Below, in pieces: positions 50,368 through 58,496 of a stretch of 64,000 nt of DNA. How positions within the stretch are numbered: position 1 is the first letter of the stretch; the number at the start of each line of letters is the position of its first letter. The translations under genes and the position numbers were made by a program. The notes under the pieces were generated by a model that saw only the letters and a list, made by a program, of their open reading frames with translations, was not told where the DNA came from and searched no databases. Where the stretch lies: contig CAVONV010000023.1 in assembly GCA_963697355.1 (NCBI GenBank), forward strand, positions 496,001 through 560,000. Direction: 5' to 3'. Source of the stretch: CAVONV01 sp963697355 (GTDB taxonomy: Bacteria; Acidobacteriota; Vicinamibacteria; Marinacidobacterales; DATDRI01).

Positions 50368-51273
50368 ATGAGCCCAATCAGACTCCTACTCGTGGACGAC
50401 GAGGTGGACTTTCGGGCGGCGACCCGGAAGGCGCTCGAAAGAAGGGGATTTGTTGTCATCGAAGCGGAAAGCGGGGAACAGGCCCTCGAGGCGATCCGAA
50501 GCGAAAAGTTCGGGCTCGTACTCTTGGACCTGCGCCTGCCCGGCATGGACGGTATCGAGTCGCTGAGACGCATTCGTGAGATCGAGCCCGAGCTGCCCGT
50601 CATCATCTTGACGGGGCACGGCACCCTTCACGATGCCATGAAGGGTATCGATCTCGAGATCGTCGACTTTGTTCAAAAACCGGTCGATATCGAGCTGCTC
50701 GATGCTAGAATCAAGAGGTTTTTGGAATCGGACCGTGAACGGGTTCTCAAGGAGCCATCGATTGCCGAGATTATGGTCTCTCCCAGCATATACCCGCGGA
50801 TTTTTGTCGATCAACCGGTCAAGGACGTCGTGGTCGAGCTCCGTAGGGCTTATTTCCCCGAGAAGTACGGGGAGCCTCAAACACCTCAGGTCCGCTCCGC
50901 ATTGGTCTTTGACCGGAACGAGAAGTTTGTGGGTTTGGTCCGGTTCCCCGACCTGCTGCGTCTGGCCCTTCCCTCCTATCTCGGAGACTCCCCCTACACC
51001 TCCCATTTCACGGGGATGTTTCTGGCCCAATGCAAGATGATCGGGACGAGCTCGATTCGTGAGCTCATGGGAGACCTCGTTTTCGTTGAACTTAAGGCGC
51101 CGCTGATGAAGGCGGTGCACCTGATGTTGGGGCACCACCTGATCACATTACCCGTGATGCGAGAAGGAGAGTTGGTTGGCATTCTCCGAGAAAAGGACAT
51201 CATCTTGGAGATCGCGAACAATGTTTTGGGCCCTTACCCAGAGGAAGGAGACGAGGGCATCGATCAGGCATGA
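50368..51273 (+). CDS. Response regulator fused to CBS pair
   Basis: A 301-residue fusion. The receiver (about 4-120) has VDDEVD, acceptor Asp in VLLDLRLPGMDG and QKPVD. It is joined by a charged helix to two CBS half-domains (about 132-285: SIAEIMVSPSIYPRIFVDQP and HHLITLPVMREGELVGILREKD). CBS pairs bind adenosine nucleotides, so phosphorylation and cell energy state may be integrated. There is no DNA-binding domain. It lies 40 bases after the SLC13 gene and may gate the transporter. Confidence 0.88.
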   Translation: MSPIRLLLVDDEVDFRAATRKALERRGFVVIEAESGEQALEAIRSEKFGLVLLDLRLPGMDGIESLRRIREIEPELPVIILTGHGTLHDAMKGIDLEIVDFVQKPVDIELLDARIKRFLESDRERVLKEPSIAEIMVSPSIYPRIFVDQPVKDVVVELRRAYFPEKYGEPQTPQVRSALVFDRNEKFVGLVRFPDLLRLALPSYLGDSPYTSHFTGMFLAQCKMIGTSSIRELMGDLVFVELKAPLMKAVHLMLGHHLITLPVMREGELVGILREKDIILEIANNVLGPYPEEGDEGIDQA

Positions 51274-51391
51274 TAACTCCCAGTCAAACACCATCTAATC
51301 GTGAAATTCTCGCGGAGGATTGGCCTAGCTCATGGTGTGACTCCCGGACCAATCCTACTCTTCCCACCGCTCGCACCGGCTCGAGTCTTCT

Positions 51392-53068
51392 ATGATGTCG
51401 CTTCGATGGTCCTTTAAGGTTTGGTCCGTGATGTTGGGATTGGTCCAGACCCTTTCCGTGCCTTCCCTTTCCGACCGAACTGCCGAAACGTTGAGGAATC
51501 GTATCGAGGTGGCGGACCACTGGGACGGAATCGTGGTGCTTGAAGAACGGATTCATGCCTCTGAGGCACTGTCGAGTTTCTACCTGAAGCGGCTATACCG
51601 AGCTGCCTGGAGCAACGATCGGGGCCCGTTGCCGCAAGTGGTCGGTTTGGTGCAAGCACTACAACGAGCGGACAGAGAAGGCCTGGATCCGAGCGTTTAT
51701 CACTTGAGCAAGATAGAGGCGTTTTGGAAACAAGTGCAGCGCAATGCCCAGGACGGGAAACCTCTCGATCCTCGACGGTTGGTCGACCTCGACTTGCTTT
51801 TGACTGATGCTTTTCTGATCTATGCATCTCATCTGCTGTCGGGCCGAGTGAATCCCACGACGTTCGATTCCGAGTGGCATGTCGTCGCCCTGAAGGAGGT
51901 CGATCTTCCTCAATACCTGGAGGAAGCTTTGGCCTCGGGCCGAATCTCCGAGGCCCTGGACGGCTTGCTTCCCGTTCATCGCGGCTACAGCGAGCTTCAA
52001 AGAGCGCTCATCAAATACAGGCGACTGAGTCGGAGCGGAGGCTGGCCCCCAATCCACGATGGCCTGAAGTTACAGCTCAACGATCTCGACGACCGAGTGG
52101 CTTTTCTGCGCCAACGTCTTCGCGCGACAGGCGATCTAAGGGTGCCGGCCGAGGACGTTTCCAAAAACTTCGATTCGGTGCTCGAAGATGCGGTGAGGAT
52201 TTTTCAATCGCGACACGGCCTGGAGGCCGACGGCGTGGTCGGTGCGGGGACACTAGCTGCTCTCAATGTGCCTATTGAAGAGCGTGTCCGACAGATGGAG
52301 CTCAATCTAGAACGATGGCGGTGGCTTCCCCAGGAGCTAGGGGAACGCTACATCCTGATCAATATTCCCAGTTTCGAGTTGGAGGTCATTGAAGGAGAGA
52401 AGGCGGTTCTGGAGATGCGGGTCGTCGTCGGAAAAACTTACCGAAAAACGCCCGTGTTCAGCTCTTCTATGACTCATCTGGTATTTAGTCCGTACTGGCA
52501 CGTGCCCCCGAGCCTCGCTGTTCAGGATGTTCTACCCGCCGTTCAGAAAGACATCGGATATCTCGCCGAAAAGAACATCAAGGTGTTTAGCGGTTGGGGA
52601 GCGGATACAGTGGAGATAGATCCCTCCACCATCCACTGGTCTGAACTCGGCCGCACTGGTTTCCCTTTCCGGTTCCGCCAAGAGCCCGGTCCCAAGAACG
52701 CATTGGGTGGCGTGAAATTCATGTTTCCGAATGCTTTCAACGTCTACCTCCACGACACACCTTCACGGGAGCTGTTCCGTAGAGCGGACCGCTCCTTCAG
52801 TTCCGGTTGTATCCGGATTGAGAAGCCCTTGAGGCTTGCAGAGTACGTTCTGAGCGGTGCTTCCGGTTGGGACGCTGAGAGCGTCTTGGCTGCCTCCCAA
52901 AAGGGCGTCGAGCGATCTGTTCGTCTCCCCGAATCCATTCCCGTTCACCTCCTTTACTGGACGTGCTGGGTGGATGCAAAGGGGACAGTACATTTCAGAA
53001 ACGATGTCTATGGTCGTGATCAACTGCTGGACGACGCTCTGCAGGAACAACCACCGACAGGTCGATGA
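51392..53068 (+). CDS. L,D-transpeptidase (YcbB/LdtD-like)
   Basis: A 558-residue periplasmic enzyme that makes 3-3 peptidoglycan crosslinks. An N-terminal hydrophobic signal (about 5-28) leads to the scaffold domain (about 40-240), with a peptidoglycan-binding segment (FQSRHGLEADGVVGAGTLAALN, in two pieces, about 270-291). The YkuD catalytic domain follows (about 330-500). The active-site signature is seen as YLHDTPSRELF and SSGCIRIEKP, with the nucleophilic Cys. Length and order match YcbB. The following gene encodes an M15-type peptidase, so the pair tailors cell-wall peptides. Confidence 0.92.
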   Translation: MMSLRWSFKVWSVMLGLVQTLSVPSLSDRTAETLRNRIEVADHWDGIVVLEERIHASEALSSFYLKRLYRAAWSNDRGPLPQVVGLVQALQRADREGLDPSVYHLSKIEAFWKQVQRNAQDGKPLDPRRLVDLDLLLTDAFLIYASHLLSGRVNPTTFDSEWHVVALKEVDLPQYLEEALASGRISEALDGLLPVHRGYSELQRALIKYRRLSRSGGWPPIHDGLKLQLNDLDDRVAFLRQRLRATGDLRVPAEDVSKNFDSVLEDAVRIFQSRHGLEADGVVGAGTLAALNVPIEERVRQMELNLERWRWLPQELGERYILINIPSFELEVIEGEKAVLEMRVVVGKTYRKTPVFSSSMTHLVFSPYWHVPPSLAVQDVLPAVQKDIGYLAEKNIKVFSGWGADTVEIDPSTIHWSELGRTGFPFRFRQEPGPKNALGGVKFMFPNAFNVYLHDTPSRELFRRADRSFSSGCIRIEKPLRLAEYVLSGASGWDAESVLAASQKGVERSVRLPESIPVHLLYWTCWVDAKGTVHFRNDVYGRDQLLDDALQEQPPTGR

Positions 53069-53081
53069 GGCAAAGCGGGTA

Positions 53082-54053
53082 ATGACGCGCTTCTACGGTG
53101 CCTTGTGCATGTTCATGGTCGGTTCATATTCTCTTGGTTTGTCGACATTACAAGACCGGAACGATGCTTTTGAATCCGGCCGTGTGGGCTTCTCGATCAA
53201 GTTCAAAGACGAGATCACCCCCTTTCGCGTGACGGGAGCCTTCGTTTTGCCCGGTGCGCAACTTGCAATCGAAGCAGTGGGTGGGGGGCGTTCGGACCGC
53301 TTCGAGGGGAGAGCCGAGGCCGGTGAGTTGGTGAGCCGGCAACCAAGGACATGGAGATGGAAGGCGCCTGCTGAGACGGGTCTCTACCCAGTCGAGATTC
53401 AGAACCTGTCGACAGGCGAGGCCATTCGGCTGAACGTTTTCGTTCTCGTCCCTTTTGATGAACTGCCGGGGGAGAACCTCAACGGTTACCGGATCGGCAG
53501 CTACCCAAAATCTCCATTAAGAGGTTTGGCCATATACAAACCTCCGGTTGGTTTCGTTGAGGTCACGGAGCGTAACGAAGGCGCTGAGCTCGTACCTCAT
53601 TTTCGACTCCGACAGTTTCTGTGTAAACAAGAGAGTGAGTATCCAAAGTATCTCGTGTTGAAGGAAAGGCTGCTCCTAAAGCTAGAGCATGTGCTGGAAC
53701 AGGTCAACCAACGCGGTCATCGTTGTGACACGTTTCACATCATGAGCGGCTATCGGACTCCCTATTACAACAAGGCGATCGGCAATGTTCGATATAGCCG
53801 CCATGTTTGGGGAGGGGCAGCGGATATTTTCGTGGACGAGAATCCGAAAGACGAAATGATGGATGACCTCAATGGAGACGGCAAGATAGACTCCCGGGAT
53901 GCCGCAGTGCTCTACGACATCATTGATGAAATGTACGGGAGGTCTTTCTACACGCGTTTTCTGGGAGGCCTCGGGCGGTATAGGCAAACCTCAGCACACG
54001 GCCCCTTCGTCCATATCGATGTCAGGGGCTTTCGGGCCCGGTGGCGACAATGA
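53082..54053 (+). CDS. Peptidase M15A-like D,D-carboxypeptidase with EF-hand-like loop
   Basis: A 323-residue exported protein. A signal or anchor segment lies at about 3-22 and a beta-rich N-terminal half at about 25-150. The zinc peptidase domain has HIMSGYRTPYYN, SRHVWGGAADIFVD and HGPFVHIDVRG supplying His-Asp-His. An insertion DLNGDGKIDSRDA (about 266-278) is a calcium-binding EF-hand or dockerin-like loop, unusual inside an M15 domain. ATG 53,082 begins a plausible signal; the longer frame upstream runs over the L,D-transpeptidase. Its 3' end overlaps the convergent DUF4398 gene by 32 bases. Confidence 0.82.
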   Translation: MTRFYGALCMFMVGSYSLGLSTLQDRNDAFESGRVGFSIKFKDEITPFRVTGAFVLPGAQLAIEAVGGGRSDRFEGRAEAGELVSRQPRTWRWKAPAETGLYPVEIQNLSTGEAIRLNVFVLVPFDELPGENLNGYRIGSYPKSPLRGLAIYKPPVGFVEVTERNEGAELVPHFRLRQFLCKQESEYPKYLVLKERLLLKLEHVLEQVNQRGHRCDTFHIMSGYRTPYYNKAIGNVRYSRHVWGGAADIFVDENPKDEMMDDLNGDGKIDSRDAAVLYDIIDEMYGRSFYTRFLGGLGRYRQTSAHGPFVHIDVRGFRARWRQ

Positions 54054-54675
54054 CTTGGTTGCCGACCCACTCGGCCTTGGCAAGAGCCGTCAAGTAGTCT
54101 CCCGACCGATAGGCCCATTGAGCTTCGGCCAGCGTGTTGGCCAGTTGCTCGAGCTCCAACATGGCTTGCCTGCCATTGTGCGGGGAAACCGCTCTCATCT
54201 CCAATAGGGTTTGAAGAGTCTCTCTCGCTTCATCGATGAGGTGCAAAGAATCCTGCCGAGTCTTTTCACGCTTTGCAGCGGCCTCGAATAGGGCCCCGTA
54301 GGCTGTCTGCTTTGCCCTTCCGAGCAGTTGTTTGGCTTGGCCATAAGAACTAAAAAGAAAGATGCGACTTTCCTGGGTCTCTACCTCGGAAATGGCTTGG
54401 TCGAATGTTCTTTCGGCGAGTCGCATTGCGTTAGGCGCGTAACGATCGGCCTCGTTGAGGCAAGCTTCATCCAGAGCGGCTCGGGTGTTCACAATTTGCG
54501 CCTGGATCGCCCGTGGCCGGTTGTCCGTGCAGGACCAAACAAGCCAGAGAACCATCACAGCGGATGTGGCGATTTGTATACTGTGGACAGCCCAAAAGGT
54601 GCTACCCCGAGCGTTGAAAGAAGGGCGATCCGTTTTCCCGGCCGTTCGAGTGAGAAGTCTTTGAATGACACTCAT
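54022..54675 (-). CDS. DUF4398-like helical protein
   Basis: A 217-residue protein with one membrane anchor (about 30-48, IATSAVMVLWLVWSC, where the Cys might be a lipidation site). Long amphipathic helices follow with EADRYAPNAMRLAERTFDQA typical of DUF4398. Members associate with OmpA-type cell-envelope proteins, and the cell-wall neighbours fit this. ATG at 54,675. Confidence 0.6.
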   Translation of the reverse strand: MSVIQRLLTRTAGKTDRPSFNARGSTFWAVHSIQIATSAVMVLWLVWSCTDNRPRAIQAQIVNTRAALDEACLNEADRYAPNAMRLAERTFDQAISEVETQESRIFLFSSYGQAKQLLGRAKQTAYGALFEAAAKREKTRQDSLHLIDEARETLQTLLEMRAVSPHNGRQAMLELEQLANTLAEAQWAYRSGDYLTALAKAEWVGNQVIVATGPESP

Positions 54676-54793
54676 GAAGTGTCTGTCCTCCAAGGCCCTT
54701 TGGCAATTGGAATGCCAAGATGTCGGGCGGATTCTTCCGTCTGGGATCACCCACTATGGAGCTCTGAGCTCCAGGACGATGTGGCCCAACGCG

Positions 54794-55156
54794 CTAGCAC
54801 CACCAGGAGATGTAGACCTTCTCTCTTTGATCCGTGTACGTCGTGTCGAGCTCACCCCAGTGAGTTCGATATAGTGTTTCGGCCACCGTACGGGCTAGCG
54901 GCGCACTCGTGAATGTCATGACGACCGATCCGTCTTGTTCGTCCTTGGTCCCGATGAAGCGGTCCTCGGGGTGAGCAGATCTGTGACCTTCCTCTACCGA
55001 AAGGACTAGCTCTAGAATCTCGTGCCTATGCTCGGTAACGAACTTCCCGCTCATGGAGATGACGCCGTTAGGGCGGTCTGGTGGCGACGTGACGAGCTTG
55101 GAGGGTTCAGGTTTCGTAGTCACGACTCCTCGGGTCTCGAAGCTCTTCTGACGCAT
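54794..55156 (-). CDS. BCAM0308-like protein lacking the zinc ribbon
   Basis: A 120-residue protein whose last 85 residues match the C-terminal half of BCAM0308-type proteins: GKFVTEHRHEILELVLSVEE, HPEDRFIG, VVMTFTSAPLARTVAETLY, ending YISWWC. The family normally starts with a CxxC zinc ribbon. Here the first 35 residues contain no Cys, so the ribbon has been lost or replaced. The start 55,156 lies 13 bases after the ankyrin stop, so the pair is one transcript. Confidence 0.6.
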   Translation of the reverse strand: MRQKSFETRGVVTTKPEPSKLVTSPPDRPNGVISMSGKFVTEHRHEILELVLSVEEGHRSAHPEDRFIGTKDEQDGSVVMTFTSAPLARTVAETLYRTHWGELDTTYTDQREKVYISWWC

Positions 55157-55169
55157 TGTTGACACGGAC

Positions 55170-55685
55170 TCAGGCAACCCTTGTGAGCCCACTCTTGATG
55201 ACGTTGACCGTCTCGCCCCCCGCATATCGTAGAGCACACTGGAGGACGGTCTCGCCGTCATCATCTGTCGCGTTGAGACTAGCGCCGCAATCGAGAAGGA
55301 CGCGAACCGTTTCGGTTCGATCCCAGTAGACTGCCATCTTGAGTGCGGTCCAGCCGCGATTTGTTCTGGCATCGATGTCTGCACCGTCTTCGACTAGGAT
55401 GAGCGCAATGTTGGCAAATCCTTGACGGGCCGCGGCGATCAACGCTGTCCAGCCCTTTTGACAGGCGGCATTGACGTCAGCTCCTGCACTCAGCAAGGTA
55501 CGGACAGCGTCTTCGTGCCCACACTCTGACGCGTGCATGAGTGCTGTACATCCACGATGGTCTCGTGCGTCGACGTCTACCTTCGTGTCGAGCAACGACT
55601 CGAGCTCACGAACGTTGCCGTTGATGGCGATGCGAATTAGCTCTTTCTCTCGTCTTCTCCTCGAGGGTACGATTCTTGCGGCCAT
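55170..55685 (-). CDS. Ankyrin repeat protein, paralogue 2
   Basis: 171 residues with five ankyrin repeats (TALMHASECGHEDAVRTLL, GWTALIAAARQGF, GWTALKMAVYWDR and so on), preceded by an Arg-rich N terminus (SRRRREKEL). Paralogue of 42,610-43,098. ATG 55,685 is the first codon before the repeats; upstream codons in the frame are not repeat-like. The long leader (about 190 bases) runs back to the sigma-54 promoter at 55,906. Confidence 0.87.
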   Translation of the reverse strand: MAARIVPSRRRREKELIRIAINGNVRELESLLDTKVDVDARDHRGCTALMHASECGHEDAVRTLLSAGADVNAACQKGWTALIAAARQGFANIALILVEDGADIDARTNRGWTALKMAVYWDRTETVRVLLDCGASLNATDDDGETVLQCALRYAGGETVNVIKSGLTRVA

Positions 55686-55888
55686 GGCTCTTCTCCAAAT
55701 GCAAAATTGCAAAACGGTTAGACTCACCCCGGCGCTACCCTTCTCGTCAGCGTCGCGATGGACATGGAGCCCCTCTCGCGCTGAAAGCGGCAAAGCCTGT
55801 GCGTCCGTGAGCGATGCCGGGCACCGGTTCGAGGCTCCCAGATGCCGTCCGCTATTTCCGGGTAGTAGAGGCACCCGGCTGAGTTGAA

Positions 55889-55907
55889 GGGCAAGTGTTG
55901 TGCCAAA
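55889..55907 (-). promoter_or_regulatory. sigma-54 promoter of ankyrin/BCAM0308 pair
   Basis: Minus strand TTTGGCACAACACTTGCCC: GG at 55,904-55,903, ten bases, GC at 55,892-55,891. Full match to TTGGCAC and TTGC. Confidence 0.82.
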
Positions 55908-56067
55908 TGTTCAGGTGGAAGCGGTCTCCTTAATCTCCTGAAGGAAAAGAGTTTGTGTGCACAATATGAGGGGATTCATCCCTGGTCGATGGGGCAAACG
56001 TGCAACGCTGGATGGTCTTGTGAACATAAGCGTCCTTAGAGAAAGGACATAGGAGCAAGAAGCAAAT

Positions 56068-56076
56068 CTGCCACAC
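56068..56076 (-). promoter_or_regulatory. Putative enhancer motif GTGTGGCAG
   Basis: GTGTGGCAGATTTGCTT on the minus strand, about 165 bases upstream of the sigma-54 promoter at 55,906. Confidence 0.45.
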
Positions 56077-56121
56077 TTGCTCGTGTCAGTCGTGAACCTC
56101 TTAGCCATGTTGGGGGAAACT

Positions 56122-56180
56122 CGTTGAAGAACAGCTACCATGCCGCGTCTCCGTCGCAACCGGCCCGCGCCGTAGCCTCA
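56122..56180 (-). pseudogene. Fragment related to the DinB-like gene
   Basis: About 59 bases closely similar to 10,652-10,710 in the same orientation. Read on the minus strand it gives TARAGCDGDAAW, a stop, then LFFNEFPP, against TARARCDEDTAWKLFFNALPE in the intact gene. Confidence 0.65.
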
Positions 56181-56305
56181 GCGACACGTGCCGTCATGCG
56201 AAAAGCGTAGGATGTTGGGTTTGAGACCTAGGCGCTCGGAAGCGCGATCCTCCAACCCTGTCCTCGAGCAATGGCCTAATGGAGATGATCGGATAACTGT
56301 GTGGG

Positions 56306-56463
56306 CTCAATCCACCGTACGTCGGTTTCCCCGACCTGCTCGGCCGCGGTATCAGCCTTGACAACCAGCAGTTTCTGCGGGCGGTACGTTTGTATGAAGC
56401 TGCCAGCAGCTTTGGGAAACCTCGTCCTCCTCGGGCTGGTCGTTTTGACTTCGACGCCAACGA
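56306..56463 (+). pseudogene. Unassigned 3' coding remnant
   Basis: A 51-codon open segment without a start (YVGFPDLLGRGISLDNQQF to GRFDFDANE, stop). It reads like the C terminus of a real protein, but I do not recognise the family. It runs into the duplicated MscS-like block. Confidence 0.3.
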
Positions 56464-56941
56464 ATGACTTGATCTCTGATTTTTTCGGTTACCTCCCAAA
56501 TCTGCTGCTCGCGTTGGGTATCGTGGCGACGAGCTACCTTCTCGCCGGGTTCCTTCTCCGGAGTGTGTTGATCGGTGCCGTCAACGCTCATATGAGTCAT
56601 GCGAGCGCGATTGCCCGGGCGGGTTCGAGCGGCAGTCCTTATATCTGGCTTTGCCGTGGCATTAGAGCACTCTCCATTGGCCGAACGGTGGTACTGGCTG
56701 CTTTTTCGAATACCTTCGGAGGCATAGTACTGGCGCTTGCCCTTGCCTGCGGACTTGTGGAGAAGGACATGGCTCGGGACTTCCTGGATTGGACCGTACC
56801 GCGCCAAAAGGACAAAGAGCCTCCTGACGAAATGAGGCATGTCTGACGACGCTGGAACATCGTCAAGATTCTTGCCTTGACCGCCCCAGGGCGTCAGCCG
56901 AGTGTCGCTGATCGACGTCGGTGTCCACGTTCTGCTTGGGT
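56456..56941 (+). pseudogene. Decayed duplicate of the MscS-like gene
   Basis: Nearly base-for-base copy of 13,290-13,776, including the intergenic junction and the first codons of the second subunit gene. Indels in the middle change the frame (HASAIARAGSSGSPYIW in place of IARAVQAAVLIF) before it returns to ALSIGRTVVLAAF. The 5' third of the gene is missing, so it cannot encode a working channel. Confidence 0.88.
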
Positions 56942-56955
56942 AGTTGTGGGTCTCA

Positions 56956-58152
56956 CTATAGAGATGACCAGCGGTAGACGGTCACATTCTTGCGCCGGAA
57001 TGTTTTGTCTCCTGCGTACACCAACGCCGCAGGGTGCTCGGCATCTCCCACGAGCTTTCTCCAGAGGTCGATGCCTTTGAAGTAGTCGCGGGCAATCGTT
57101 TGGCCCGATTTGACTTCGATGGGTACGAGCTTGTGACTATGTTCCAGCAGAATGTCAATTTCGTGCCCGGTGGAATCCTGCCAGAAATACAAATCGGCTT
57201 CCATACCCTGGTTTAGGAAATTCTTGAGGAGCTCGGAAAGTACGTAGCTCTCGAAAATGGCGCCGCGTGAAGCATGAATTCGTAAATCATCAGGCGTGCG
57301 AATTCTCAGCAAGTAACACAGAAGACCGGTGTCCAAGAAATAGAGCTTGGGAGACTTGATCAACCGTTTACCGAAGTTGCCATGGTGGGGGCGAAGGAGG
57401 GTTACCAAGAAACTTGCTTCGAGAATCGATAGCCACCTTCTGGCCGTGGTGTGTGCGATGCCGCCGTCGTTCGCGAGCGACGTCAAGTTCAAGAGCTGCC
57501 CAGTCCGACCGGCGCACAGACGAACGAAGCGACCGAACGACTCGAGATCTCCCACGTTGACGACGTTTCTTACATCCCGTTCGATGTAAGTCCTATAGTA
57601 GTCGGCATACCATCGTCCCGGCTCCAGGTCTTTGTCGTGGATGCGCGGGTAGAATCCCCGGAACAGCGTCTCCATGACATCCCACTGTTGTGAAGGACGG
57701 CCTCTAGGAAGCTCTCGACCAATCTTGGGAAGGGGGAATGATTTCCTCCGCTCGATTTCACCCAAGGATAGCGGCAGCAGATGTAGTATGGCGGTGCGCC
57801 CGGCCAACGACTGGCTGATGGATTCCAACAAGAGAAAGTTTTGTGAGCCGCTCAAGATGAACTGACCCGGTGAATCTGCCTCGTCGACGGCGGTTTGAAT
57901 ATAGGAAAAAAGCTCCGGTGCGCGCTGGACCTCGTCCAGCACAACGGGGCCGGAGAACTGTCCAAGAAATCCACGTGGGTCGTCGAGCGCGAATTCCCTC
58001 ACGTCCGGTTCCTCGAGGGATGCGTATTGGTGCTTTTTGAAGCTGGTGTGAACGAGTGTCGTTTTTCCAGACTGGCGGGGGCCGGTCAGCGTCACTACGG
58101 GATAGCGCCGGGCGACCTGTTTCAGTTCTTTTTCGAGGACTCTCTTGAGCAT
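56956..58152 (-). CDS. AAA_14/DUF4143 ATPase
   Basis: A 398-residue protein. An AAA_14 ATPase (about 15-150) has Walker A TLTGPRQSGKTTLV, Walker B VVLDEVQRAPEL and sensor ILSGSQNFLL. A DUF4143 domain follows (about 195-370) with YIERDVRNV, a winged-helix-like TTARRWLSILEASFLV and the nuclease-like DILLEHSHKLVPIEVKSG (an E/D-x-K arrangement). Such proteins are widespread and mobile, possibly linked to DNA transactions; function unproven. A large palindrome abuts its start codon. It directly follows the duplicated MscS remnant. Confidence 0.88.
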   Translation of the reverse strand: MLKRVLEKELKQVARRYPVVTLTGPRQSGKTTLVHTSFKKHQYASLEEPDVREFALDDPRGFLGQFSGPVVLDEVQRAPELFSYIQTAVDEADSPGQFILSGSQNFLLLESISQSLAGRTAILHLLPLSLGEIERRKSFPLPKIGRELPRGRPSQQWDVMETLFRGFYPRIHDKDLEPGRWYADYYRTYIERDVRNVVNVGDLESFGRFVRLCAGRTGQLLNLTSLANDGGIAHTTARRWLSILEASFLVTLLRPHHGNFGKRLIKSPKLYFLDTGLLCYLLRIRTPDDLRIHASRGAIFESYVLSELLKNFLNQGMEADLYFWQDSTGHEIDILLEHSHKLVPIEVKSGQTIARDYFKGIDLWRKLVGDAEHPAALVYAGDKTFRRKNVTVYRWSSL

Positions 58153-58189
58153 TGTTGTAAATTGAATATTCGATGTTCAACTTACAACA
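58153..58189. promoter_or_regulatory. Palindromic operator at the ATPase start codon
   Basis: TGTTGTAAATTGAA and TTCAACTTACAACA form 14-base arms with one mismatch around a 9-base centre. The palindrome begins one base before the ATPase ATG and leaves no room for a ribosome-binding site between them. Autoregulation is likely. Confidence 0.65.
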
Positions 58190-58302
58190 TGGAAAACGAC
58201 AAGTCAACTGCTGCATCGGCGTAGGGTCCGAAGATGCACTCGATCTTCCGATGGCAAAATCTCAGCAGCGCACCGAGCGGTTCCTGACAACGCAATGCCG
58301 AA

Positions 58303-58339
58303 CCATGAAAATCCTCAGACAGACTGAGGATTTTCATGG
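58303..58339. repeat. Perfect 16-bp inverted repeat
   Basis: CCATGAAAATCCTCAG at 58,303-58,318 and its exact complement at 58,324-58,339, with a 5-base loop. No T run follows on either strand, so a simple terminator is unlikely. The gap 58,190-58,496 holds nothing else I can identify. Confidence 0.75.
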
Positions 58340-58496
58340 ACAATACTGAGGACAGCGGTTCACGAGACCGGTGGCCGCTTCCATCATGAGGTAGTCTCCT
58401 CTGGCAGGTCCAAGCCACTCTCGGGGGCAGGCGGAGGACTTCAGAATGGAGAACGCCTTGATGTCTTCGCCGGCGCTTTTTTCGTTCGTCTTCCCG

